64,000 nucleotides of DNA from Aphelidium insulamus (taxonomy: Eukaryota > Aphelidiomycota > Aphelidea > Aphelidiaceae). Numbering within the stretch: position 1 is the stretch's first letter; every line of letters starts with the position of its first letter. Below are positions 45,363-56,275 of the stretch, piece by piece. The stretch spans positions 147,001 through 211,000 of the forward strand of contig JAZDSV010000002.1 of assembly GCA_036784855.1 (NCBI GenBank), given 5' to 3'. Both the position numbers and the translations under genes were made by a program. The notes under the pieces were generated by a model. The model was given only the letters and a program-made list of their open reading frames with translations. It had not been told where the DNA came from and ran no database searches.

Positions 45363-46675
45363 CAGAGACCTGAAAAGGCGTTATGGGAGTAAACAATACC
45401 CACCCATACCCACCAAGCTTAGTCGTTTTGTTGACAACTGTAGTGAGTGCAGTGGCCAGGCGATGGTCCATGCATGGCGCCCATGAGTAGTCCTGTTTAA
45501 TACCTTAATAATGTTAAATTAAAGTTAAATAAAAAATATTGGCAAATACCATTGTTGTTGGATGCACTGTCAGTGATAACCGTCACCAAAGGGTGGTGCT
45601 CCTCGCAAATGCCGAAAACTTCAAGGGCGTCCCTAAATTTGCTAACCACTAGTTCTGGTGTATGACTTGTCTTCTTTATCGGCTTAACATGTAGGGTGCG
45701 GCTGTGCAGGCAGAAATCGCTGTCAATGTAGTGAAGCGTCACAGCCATGAATGATGCTTTCTTGATCGAGTCAGTCCATAAGTCGGTCGTGCACGCAATG
45801 CCCACATTTGACTTGAGGTGTTTTTGTAAAATACTTTTAAGTCAAATGCGACCTTTCTCAGCAAGCTGCTCGACTTTGTTGTGCATTGTTGTTGCATGGC
45901 AGAACAGTTTGTTTACGTCCACCCTGCCAGTAGCCGCGCAGCCAATGTCGAGAAGAGTCTGCGCAAGTGTCTTCAAGCCCACTCCTTCAACTGCCTCAAA
46001 TGGACGCATGTCAGTTGCGCAGAAGGTAGCCAGAGCTGATGTCACTTTGGTCTTCATTGCTGTTGTTACTGCCTAAGAGGTCATTAAATACCCGCAAGAT
46101 ATGTACTATTCAATATATATCCAAAGAACCTGTTTGCAAAACAAGACATTGCTTGCTGATGGGCTGAATACAGTTTTGCATATGTGCTTGCCCAAGGTGC
46201 CCGTGCCAGTATTATGCTTGAACTTATACGTCTTCATACATTTCTTGCAGGCTGCGAAATCGAGTTTGGCACCAGTGGCGGTGTGCACAATGCCAAACAA
46301 CGTCCATACGTCCGATATCCCGCTGGCATTGTTGACAAGCTTGTATGCCGCAGTATCCTTGCCGCCTCTCAATTCGCGCTCAATATCTGCCTGTGACATT
46401 TAGGAAGAGAAACAATCCCAACCACTGCACCGTATGAAACACAAACTATGCCAAACAATCCCTGAAGGGAACAAATGGCAAACAATCCTTGCACTCTATT
46501 GCATCCAATGCGTACCAATAAGCTGGTGCCAGTATATCAACTTATTAGTACTGTACCCGCATTTAACCCATGGGTATGCAAAAACTCTGTACCCACCCAT
46601 TACCCACCCATCCAAATATCCTGTGCCCATAACCCACCCATTACCCATGGGTATGGGTTAGAATGCAGGTCTCTG
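45363..46675. mobile_element. Decayed hAT transposon
   Basis: Terminal inverted repeats CAGAGACCTG (45363-45372) and CAGGTCTCTG (46666-46675) start with the CAGAG typical of hAT. Flanking 8-mers GGTACCAT and GTGACCAT agree at six of eight positions, consistent with an eroded 8-bp target duplication. Subterminal regions are rich in the ACCCATACCCATGGGT type of repeat. The length (1.3 kb) is too short for a full transposase, so this is an internally deleted copy. It is inserted beside the G9 end of the 5.8 kb element. Confidence 0.82.
45410..46399 (-). pseudogene. Truncated hAT transposase
   Basis: ATG at 46399. The first exon holds a BED-type zinc finger (CKKCMKTYKFKHNTGTGTLGKH, of the C-x2-C...H form, split here). 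The next part carries GVGLKTLAQTLLDIG, the RNase H-like start CTTDLWTDSIKKASFMAVT and VTVITDSASNNNG, and a last exon CMDHRLATALTTVVNK. An in-frame TGA lies between AEKGRI and LKSILQKH (about 45,842). The C-terminal catalytic and dimerisation region is missing. The product is non-functional. Confidence 0.8.
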
Positions 46676-47128
46676 GTGACCATGCACAATGTATTCCAGG
46701 TACATTTTCGCTTTTCGAGCTGGGTGTACAACAGGATATAACCTAGCCAAATATTGTGGACTTATTCGCCTTCTATAAAGGAATCGCCAAACTTGGGCTT
46801 CTTGATGTTTTTGGGAGGATATTTGCGTGCCTGACTGCTGGCGGTTTGCCTGACACTTCCAACTGGCTCTCCTTTGTGATGCGCAGGATTGAATCACACT
46901 CGGAACCAAATCTTGCCACGCTGACACGTCTGAAAACAATATAATCCCATTCTACAACAATGATCATGGCTTTTGAGCTTCTACATTTATTCATGTAACT
47001 ATTGCCATAGTCTGAAACGTTGGCGCATTTGCGACGTATCAGGTGTCCATTACCGTGCAATCAACCAAAAAAATTTTGTGCAACGATGCAGCATGTCCCA
47101 CTACTGATCCTGAAACACGCAGATATAA
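46676..47128. other. Intergenic flank after the hAT element
   Basis: Minus-strand ORF fragments are present (for example one ending RKYPPKNIKKPKFGDSF just before a stop at about 46,760), but no coherent gene could be built. It may be the remnant of another element or a terminal exon of an unseen gene. Confidence 0.3.
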
Positions 47129-47818
47129 ATGATTCGAATTACGAGAACCAACAGCACAAAAATAATGTTCACATTGCTTATTTTAGCGGTTGCAACTAGC
47201 TGCCAGCTTTGCTCATTGCAGCTTTTCACATTGGCGTCACCCGTGGGTTCACCTAATGATGTTGGCATGGAAGTCGGCCACATTTCTTGTCAAGTCGAAG
47301 TCACTTCCGATAGCAACAACCATTTCACCGTCTACAACACCGGCAATCAAGTCCAAATATTAGGCGGAAAAGCTGTAACAAAACAAGGGCTTATTAGCGC
47401 CATGTACTTCATGGATGTACCCAAGGGCGCAGATGGAATTACAGGTGACATTGATATCGTTGTGTCAGGCCCTTTGATTATTTTAACAAAATGCTGGGAC
47501 AAAAAAGGCGATGAACATACTCACACCAGCGGACATGGCTATGCAGATTTGCCAACAACTACCTGGACTCTGGATGATGACACAGCAAACTCGGAAGATG
47601 TTTGTGTCACAGATCAAGCATGGAAAAATCCGTACAGCAATCTTCAGAAATTTTCTTTGCGTCCACTCTGGATAGGCATATGCCCCGATTCGACCCGTCT
47701 CACTGCAGTCCTAAAATATAAGCTTTCCCCTTTGACGCTTACTAGCAGAACGGACAATATTTCCAAATGCAATTCGAAACAAGAGGGCTGTGTAGTTACT
47801 TATGGGGATGCGAATTGA
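47129..47818 (+). CDS. Predicted secreted protein, unknown function
   Basis: This single-exon ORF has ATG at 47129, with an alternative ATG at 47165 that starts directly at a hydrophobic signal (MFTLLILAVATSCQLCSLQL). The mature part (~195 residues) has several Cys, a beta-rich character (CQVEVTSDSNNHFTVYN, GDIDIVVSGPLIIL) and a His-rich stretch DEHTHTSGHGYADLP. It resembles small secreted beta-sandwich proteins but matches no family I can name. The second start gives the more typical signal peptide. Confidence 0.5.
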   Translation: MIRITRTNSTKIMFTLLILAVATSCQLCSLQLFTLASPVGSPNDVGMEVGHISCQVEVTSDSNNHFTVYNTGNQVQILGGKAVTKQGLISAMYFMDVPKGADGITGDIDIVVSGPLIILTKCWDKKGDEHTHTSGHGYADLPTTTWTLDDDTANSEDVCVTDQAWKNPYSNLQKFSLRPLWIGICPDSTRLTAVLKYKLSPLTLTSRTDNISKCNSKQEGCVVTYGDAN

Positions 47819-48148
47819 CCGAGTAAATTAGCACCAAAAGGGTTCCAAAAATTGTTTTTCCAATGTACATACCATCTGTAATATTCACTGCGGCCGGCGA
47901 CTCTGTATCTAAAATTCATGGACAGAGCTCGTTGACACAGGCGCAACAGTCTCTGATGAAATACTAATTTATCTCATGCGTCGCTAGACTTTAATCGCTT
48001 TAATTGCTTAACAAGCGCCAGTTATCCAAGGGTTTATCTGTAGTACATATGTAGTGTACGTATGTACATATGAAGTGGGAATGGATAACTTTTAACGAGC
48101 CGCAATAACTTTTATGAACTGAAACAAGACAACAATCAAATTACGACC

Positions 48149-51100
48149 ATGGCAGACGAAGGCGGCGGCGGCGACGCTGATCTCGGCAACACCGACGCCC
48201 AACCTGCACCGGCACCGCCTGCTAGTGGCGATGATTTGCTCGCCACTCTGCTGGAACCACTTGCTGACTCGCCGAGTGCTGATGATGCCACACTCGCCCC
48301 TAACGTTGCATCATCGCCCTTTGGTGCTGCTGTTGGCCCGTTGCTGCCCAGCGATGTTGCGCGCCGCCTTGTGGACTGGGTCGGCCTTCAGGATACCAGT
48401 GCCAGTGGTGACGAGGAGCAGGGTGATGCAACGTCGTCGGTGGACGCTACAACACATTTGGTTGAGCAGCATGTTCTGTCGGCCCCGCGCTTCTATGCCC
48501 GCCTGATGGGCGAGATTACCAGGCGGCTAGCTGCGCCTGTTGTCCAGCGCCACGCTACTGCCACTCTCTCGCGGGATACCGAGTTAGACCTTAAAGCAAG
48601 CGTGCAACGTCTCGAGAAGCGATTGCACGACGAGGCCGCCGAGAAGATGGTTCTGCGCCTCAAGCTGGGTAAGTACACTATGTCTCCCGCACTGACGGCG
48701 TCACTTATGTGCGCATAACCTATATTTCTATATATGCGAATGCCTGGATTTTACCTCACGGATAATTAATAATTGTGCAGAACAAGTGAGCAGCGAGTAC
48801 GAGAATACCGTCAAGGAGCAACGGCATTCCAGCGCCACCATGACGGTCAAGGCTGATCGATACAAGAAGCAACTTGACGAAGCCGGTACGTACTCGCATA
48901 TATATATATGTATATATGTATGTTGACTTTTTCATTGCAGAAGAGTCGAATGAAAAGCTGAGACAAGAGTACCGCGCAATTAAGCAGCAGCTTGAAGTAC
49001 GGACGGGTGAACTGGCCACATGTCGAACCACTCTGACGCAGACGGAGGAGGAGAAGCAGCAAGTGTTCGACAAGCTACTACAGCGCGAAGAACACGCGGA
49101 CCAGCTGGCAGCACAGGTGGCCGAGTGTCAGACAAAACTGAAGGAGGCCGCTGAAAAGCTTGTCAAATCGGAGGCGGCCATGTTTGAGGTTCAAACGCGG
49201 GAAAGAACACTCAATTTCAAGGTGACCAAATTGGAGCAAGAGTTGGCGCTGGCAAATCAACACCGCGAATGGCTTGACCGCGAAGTCAAATCACGCACCG
49301 AAGAGTTTGCCGCACTGCGCAGCGACAAGTCTGCCACTCAACTGCGTCTCCAGACCGAACTGGATAATTGTCAGGCAAGTCTGCGCGCTGCCGAGGCAAG
49401 CAATCGGCAGTTGAAGGAGAATCTGGCCGACTTGACCGGCAACTATGAGCAGATGGCGTCAACGCTCTAGAACAGAATCAACAACATAGCGCCACGCACC
49501 GGCAGTTACACCGCCAGGAGCTCGACACGCAAAAGAAACTGATTGAAGCACTGCGCAAGTCGGACGCCCAAAAGTCTGAGAAGCTTGCCTCGCTGCACGA
49601 CCAGCTGGCATTGCTGGAGCAGAGCATCGAGACCCGCGTCCAAGAGTTCAACCAGGCGCTGGACGCACGCCAGCAAGAGAATAATGACCTGGAGGCCCGC
49701 ATTTCGGAACTTAATGGGGAACTGAGCGCCGCCAAGGAGCAGTTGCAGACCACAGACACGCTGCTGCAACAGTACGGAATATCCGTCAACGATGTCACGG
49801 AGGAGCAGCAGCAACAGCACGGCGTATTCTCCCCCACCGCCGCCGCACTGTCCAAACTCCAAAAGACTGGCAAGACATTCACGCACGTCTACGCCGACTT
49901 TGTTAAGAGCCAGAATGAGGTTGCGCGACTCAAAGCAGACAACACGCAGCTGAAACGCGGCATGGACGATGTGCTGCGTGAAGTGGAGGCGCGCGCTGCC
50001 GAGTATCAGCAAATTGAAGTGGCGTACGATACCGCGTGCAAGGAGGCGCAGGAACTGGCGGGCAGGCTGCGCCGTGTCTCGGACGAGCAGAGCCAGGCGG
50101 TGGCGCGTGTCGACGATTTGCGGAGTCAGTGCCGCCAGCTGGAAGAGGATAATCGGTGGTTGCGACAGGCTAATCGCGACATTGCCGACCAGCTTAACAG
50201 CGTACTGGCCACCATCGAGGAGATGGAGGGCCGATTGCCTCCTGGTGGAACTACAGCCGCTGCCAACGCCGACGATCAATCCGATACGCAAGCAGTTATC
50301 AGCGAGCGGCTGGTGCGCGTGCGAGACATTGAGGATGCCATGCGCAAGAACCACGAGCTGCTGGAAATCGTGCGCAAACTGAGCGACCAGCGCGATAAGG
50401 ACGAGCTTGCCGAGAGTCGTGCCGAGCTGGACGACTCTGCTCGGGCTAAGCCGATGATGTGGTCAGCATGGCCGCGTGCAGCTGGTCGGAACAGCGTCGC
50501 CAGAGAGCGATCCGACCATGCGATGAGCACTGTCAGCGAGCGAGAAATGTACCGCAAAATGGTGCAGTCCACGCCCACACGCGGCCGCTCTTCGTCGCGT
50601 CTGAGCTCGGTGGCGATGGACCGCTCAGTGGCCGCATCGCCGCACAGCTTTATCGAACAGAATAACAGGTCTCTAATTGACGGCGTCACAACTGCCGCAG
50701 ACAGGTACATCATGGCTGCGATGATGGCGACCCGCGCGAATACTGCCTTTAAGCGCACACGCAGCAACTTGCTGGTAAGAGTCGCGCGACGAGTTTGAGG
50801 CATTCCGCAAAGAGACTGCTCAAGACACGAAAGTGTTGCAGCAGCAACTGCAAACCGTCCAGAAAGACTTTTCCGAATGTCGCATTCAGCTGGCACAGTC
50901 CAAAACGCAGGCCACCTTCTTGGAAGGTTTGTTATTCATATGTTACTCTGTACTAGACATTAATTTATGACTAATACTATAGAACGCGCTCAATTTCTCA
51001 ACAAGACGATTGACCAGCAGCTGGCCGAGTGCCAAGAGCTGCGGCAGCGCAATGCAAATCTAATTGGCAGCATTGGACAGTTTGAAGCGCGGTTGGAGAG

Positions 51101-54100
51101 ATCCGAGACGGGCAAGTCTCAAATACACTCGGAGATGAATCGCATCCAGCAAGAGATTGCACACCTGCGTGCCGAGAAGGAACTGTTTCGCACGGCGGAG
51201 GCGCGCCACGCCGAGGACCGCGAAATGATGCTGCAGGAGCGGAACCGGCTGAACGAGCTGATTGCCAGCCTGCAATCTATGCACGCCGAACTGGAGCACA
51301 AGGAGGCCACGGAGAAGCGCCTGCTGACTGACGAGAAGCAAAAGGTGGAGGAAGAGTTGGCGCGTGCACGCTCACAACTGTCCGAGCTGTCCCTAGAATT
51401 GAAGGCAATGACGGCGCGTCGCGATGCCGCCATACGCGACTGGCAACTCAAGTACGACAACAAGTGCGCAGAGTTTACACAAACGCGTGAAGCCTTGGTG
51501 GCACTGGAAGCCCAATCGGCTGCCGCTGAGGAGCGATTGAATGAGCTGCGACAGCAACTGAAAAACCGCGAGGATGAATTGCGCTTGCTGCGCGCTACCC
51601 CGCGTGATGTTGCCGCTGTTTCCACCGATGGACAAGCGGCTGTAAATACCGGTGAATTTGAACAACAAATTGCCCGCCTTAAGCAAGATGTGGCCGAGAC
51701 AAAGTTGGAGGCCGAGAGGCAGCGCGCGCACGCGGAAACCTATCAGGAGATCAGCAAGAGCGCCGAGGACAAGCTGGCCCAGAATAATGAAACATTTGCC
51801 GCCTATCAAGAGGCCATGGAGCAAAAGATGACGGAGCTGGAGGCCGCCAATGCCAATCTCACGCAGCGCATGGAGCAGCTCAGCGCCGATTCTGCCAGCG
51901 CGACCGAACAGCTTAAACAAGCCGCGGATCAGGCCGGGCAGCGCGTCATCGAGCTGGAAACACAATTGCAGAATATTCTCACTGCACATCAAACGGCTGT
52001 TGATGCCGAGTTTGCGGTAAGCTCGTGTGTGCTATGTTAATTGTTCCTTCATATAATCGATGCAGGCGAGAAGTAATATGAATGTGATGCGTCGCGACTT
52101 GGAACGGCAGTCGCGCATTGCAGACGACGCGTCGAAAAATTATGAACACGAACTAATTAAGCATGCCAAGGACGTGGAGCTTCTCACTTCGCTCAAACAG
52201 CGCGCCTTCAATTTGCGCAACGAGAACAATCAGCTGCGCTCAGAGCAAGAGCGACAGGCGGAGACACTGAAAAGTGCCACGGACTCGTGGAACAGCCAGA
52301 AGGCTCTGCTGGAGAAACAGGCAGCTCACGCCGAGGAGCGTCTGGCAGACATCACGGCACAGAACAACATCCTGCACTCGCAGCTGGAGACTCTGGGCGC
52401 CCAGATCGCCCGGCTGCAAACTCCCCTGTTGGACATTGACAATGATAATGTCGCCAGCGTGGCCATGGCCACCGACATGCGCACCATTGAGGAGCTGCGC
52501 GAAGTGATCAAGTTTCTGCGCCGCGACAAGGAAGTGCTCGAGTACGAGAAGGAGGCGCAGGGGCAGGAGATGCGCCGTCTGCAGGCCGAATACGACATCT
52601 CCACGCGGTCGTTGAACGAGGCACGCGCCCAGTTGACTGATCTGCAGCACCGGCAGCAGCACGGCCGACTTGTCAGCGCACAAGAGCACGAAGATCTGCT
52701 GGCCAAGGCCGGGCAGGTCGACATGCTGCGCGCCAACAATCAAATGATGCGCGAAGAGAACACACGTAACGTGGACCGGATTACTTACCTGGAGCGGCGC
52801 GTGCAAGACTTGTCGGCGTCGGTCACGCCGCTTCGAGGCAAGCAAGAGTTATTACAACATACATGTATCTGACATCTGACGTAATATATAGAGCAATTGC
52901 GCAAAGTACAAGCAGAGCTTGAAGTACGGCAGCAGGAAATCCGCCTGCTGGAGGAGGACAATGAGCGCTGGAAGAACCGCACACAGCAAATCCTAGCCAA
53001 ATACGATGTAAGCTCTAACAGTCCTACATAATTAATAATGTTGACATACCGTGCTTGCAGAAAATAGACCCCGTGGAGCACCGGCAGCTGGTGGAGAGTC
53101 ACGAGCAGCTGAAACAAGAGACAGCACAACGCATCGAGACATTGACGCAAACCCTGGCAGAGAAGGAGTCTCAGCTGGCAGCGAGCGCCGAGCAGGTGTC
53201 CACTCTTCGACAATCTCTAGATGACGTGGCCGCTCGGGAACTCACCCTCAAAGTACTAAAGCCAGACCTAGAAAAAGCGAAACAGGAGCTGAACGAGGCG
53301 TCCACACAGAACACAGCGCTCCAGCAGCAGAGGGACGAGTTGCAGACAAAGCTTACTGCAGTCAATGAGCACGTGGTCAAAGTGAACAAGGTCAACATAT
53401 TGTGGAAGACACGCGCGCTGCGTGCCGAAGAGTCCCTGCAGTCGTCGCACACCGCCGGTGAACTGGACAGCCTGAAAGCGTCTGTGGTCGAGTTGCAGAA
53501 ACAGTTGGCATCGGCCCGCGAACAGCAGCAGTCCGAGATTACGGCCCTGTCGGAGAAGCACGCCGCTGAACTATCTGCCGCACAGCGGTCGCTGGAGTCT
53601 CGCTACAAACTAAAGGAGAACATGGAGCAGAAAAAGTTGAGGCGCGCCGAAGAACGCTGCCGACAGTTGGAGGAGGAGATTGTCGCGCTGAAACAAGAAC
53701 TTGCCTCCGCGCAAGCATCCACGGAACTCAGCGCCACCGTCAGCACACCAACTTTACCTGCCGGCACCACTCCAGCAGCTATAGGCAACAAACGGCGCCA
53801 TGAAGACGTTGCCACTCCGCCGCCGCCGCCGTCACAGCCGCCACCTCAACCATCGGCGCCCGCTATATCGCCCAAGCCTACCGCAGCCAGCATCTGGGCG
53901 CCATTCGAGTCGAGCGTTGTGGCGCCGCTGGCTGCACTGGCACCGTCTGCAGCTGCGACACCATCAGCAGCAGAAGCAACCGACCAGACAAACAAACGAG
54001 TGCGCATCCAGGAAGCACAAGTTCCCGTCAATGACCAAAGCCACGACGAGATGGAGGAAGGCGAATTCCCTACCGAGCCTGAACCAACCGCTGCCGAAAC

Positions 54101-55358
54101 GGAAGTAGCAGATGGCGGCGCAATGGACCATGATGGCCAGCAAGCAGAGGAGGATGAGCAGAAGCACACGGAAGCCGAGGAGTCTGCCGCCGAGATGGAC
54201 ACAGAAGAAGCCGAGGACGGTGAAGACGGAGAGTACGTGGACTCTACCGCCAATGCTTCCAGTGTCGAGAACGACGAGGAGGAAGAGGAAGAAGAGGAGG
54301 AGGATGAAGAGACACATCCAGAGTCTGGCGGCGAGGAGGAAGCCGGAGAAGAGGGCGAAGTGGATGCTGGTACCACCGCCGGCGACGAGTACAACGTGGA
54401 GGATGGTGAATCGTTCGCCGAAGAGTTTCTCAGCGGTGTCATGGCAGAGATGTCGGCAGAGACATCTGCGCCTCAGCAACAGACCGACACCTACACCGCG
54501 GCGACACAGGATGCACTTCGCTCAGCCGACACACCCACGCCAACCATCGAGGAGCCTGCCGAAGAGACTGCAGACAATGAAGAGGAGGAAGGCCAAATCA
54601 GCGCGGATGAAGGCGCGGCGACCGGCACTGAAGCAGCCGCCGAGGAGACCATCGTGTTGCCGTCCTCGTTGATTTCAGTGCCAGGCGGCGCAACTGTCGC
54701 CGAGACTCCAGCTGTGGCGGAGGAAGCCGAGGAGGGCGAGATGCCAAACTCTAGCGCCAACTCGCCCACAACACCGCTGCCGACCACGACGACCGTCATT
54801 AAGCCGGAAATATCGACGATGAAGCCCGCTGTGACGCGCAGAACAACGGCAATGATGTTGAAGAGCAAGAAGGCGGCCACCTCGGTAACCTCCACTCCCA
54901 AAACCAATGTTACTGCGAATGCTGCCGCCACTCGCACCGCTCCGCCATCACTGAGGTCCATCCGCGTTCCTCCAGCGCCACCCGCTCCACCGGCAACAAC
55001 TGCACCGAGCACCGCCACCACACAACCCATCATTGTCACCAAGACTGGGTTTGCCATTCCAAAGATTGTGTACGATCAACCGGCACCCACCGCCGCAACG
55101 CCCACTCCCGCCAAGGCAGCTGCAGAGGCTGGCACAGTTTTGCAAGCGGCATCCACTCCATCAAACGCCGCCGCCACATCTGCTGCTACTGCCAACACAG
55201 CCACGGGATCCAAGGCAAAGACGCGCATCAAAGTCGGGGGCGGCAAAGATCTGGGCGGTGTTGCACGCAGCGCTCTAGAAGGTCTGACCCACGCTGCCAC
55301 ACGCGGACGTGGGCGAGGCCGTGGCGGCAAGACGCGACTGCCCAAATCATCTCAGTGA
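48149..55358 (+). CDS. TPR: Nucleoporin TPR/Mlp homologue (nuclear basket)
   Basis: About eight exons encode roughly 2,270 residues. After an acidic, Ala/Asp-rich start, the protein is almost continuous coiled coil up to about residue 1,600. A conserved TPR block is visible: VISERLVRVRDIEDAMRKNH, then EMYRKMVQSTP. Later comes LREVIKFLRRDKEVLEYE followed by QMMREENTRNVDRITYLE, matching human TPR in order. VNKVNILWKTRALRAEE corresponds to the conserved end of the rod. The tail is disordered, strongly acidic (a Glu run at about 54,280-54,310), then Pro/Thr/Ala-rich, and ends with RGRGRGRGGKTRLPK. One intron has a GC donor (GCAAGC, G at 52838). Two places, about 49,468 and about 50,785, need a frame change: short introns or sequence errors. 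Confidence 0.85.
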
Positions 55359-55656
55359 TACATACAGCAACTTTAACATGGTGGAATTACACCTTTGCAC
55401 TGTACACTGTACACAAATGTCTCTGTGTGGACTGTTGTAAATAATAGTCACAACAGGCAGACAGACTGTGTAGGCAAAATACAGAACGCGCTTGTGAATC
55501 ACAGTTGCCATCTCCATGTATTATCACTGCTGTCCAACCACCGCCAACTACTTGCATATGTATTCATATATGTACACTGCATTATGTATGTATGCGCTAG
55601 TATACAATATCATGTACGATATACACTATTCAGTAGTACTTGATATGTGCGCCAGT

Positions 55657-56132
55657 TTATTCATTAGTCGTGGATGTGCCGAGAGCGGAGGAGGACTCGT
55701 CGGCTGCGGCTGGCATGGACTGCGAGGACGCCAGTGCGGCACTGGCCTCGGCGGCAATCATAGAGTTGGCGGTGGCGGCATCCTCCTCGTCGTCGCCGCT
55801 CTGCTGCATTAGCTCCATTATGGAGGACTCTAGCTCGTCCATCCGGGACGCCATCTCCTCCATCTTGCCGAGGATCTGCCCCGACATCTGGTCAAAGCGG
55901 CTTTGCTACAGTGATGGTTATTACACGTCAGTGTGGGTGGGTGCCTGGATGGCGCGAGCACAGCGCGTACCAGTTGGTCTAGCACATTGTCCACAAACTG
56001 TGTGAGCTCGGCGGGGTTGGCGGCAAATTTAACAGCGTCCGCCTCAGTGGGCTGCTTGTCCATGGCGGCTGGTGCACCTGCCACCGGCTGTGTCTGCGGC
56101 TGTGCAATTTCTGCGCTTTCGTCGGCGGCCAT
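55657..56132 (-). CDS. HSBP1: Heat shock factor-binding protein 1 homologue
   Basis: Two exons, 56132-55971 and 55905-55657, give 136 residues. The conserved coiled-coil core reads LTQFVDNVLDQLQSRFDQMS then GQILGKMEEMASRMDELESS and IMELMQQSG. This follows the animal HSBP1 core (FQTMSDQIIGRIDDMSSRID-like) residue class by residue class. HSBP1 trimers bind HSF1 and dampen the heat-shock response, and also support WASH complex assembly. This protein is longer than the usual ~76 residues, with disordered Ala/Ser-rich extensions at both ends. Its start codon is only 131 bp from the stop of the Fanzor gene on the same strand. Confidence 0.88.
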
Positions 56133-56139
56133 ATTTTCG

Positions 56140-56275
56140 CACTTGTGCAGATCAAGGAGAATTATAGTGGCTTGGCTAAATACTAGAAATTGATCTAGCA
56201 TTGTGGTGGGACCGGTTTTACCCGGGACTGTCCGGCATAACCGAAGTTGAGACCCCTTGCGAGCTACGCTCGTTG
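56140..56275 (-). ncRNA. Candidate guide-RNA (fRNA/omega-type) region at the 3' end of the Fanzor gene
   Basis: Guide RNAs of TnpB and Fanzor systems come from the 3' end of the gene and its downstream flank. On the minus strand this stretch has a CGAGC-GTA-GCTCG hairpin over the last codons and a second inverted pair CTAGA...TCTAG about 75 nt downstream. The middle is GC-rich (TATGCCGGACAGTCCCGGG). The call rests on position and visible hairpins only; the HSBP1 promoter overlaps the same DNA. Confidence 0.25.

Noticed and set aside
46434-46741. Short plus-strand ORFs rich in PWV/NPP residues
   Set aside because: They lie in the subterminal ACCCATACCC repeats of the hAT element and are not coding.
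53846-54442. 198-residue minus-strand Ser-rich ORF
   Set aside because: Antisense shadow of the acidic, low-complexity tail of TPR; Ser runs mirror GAG/GAA codons.
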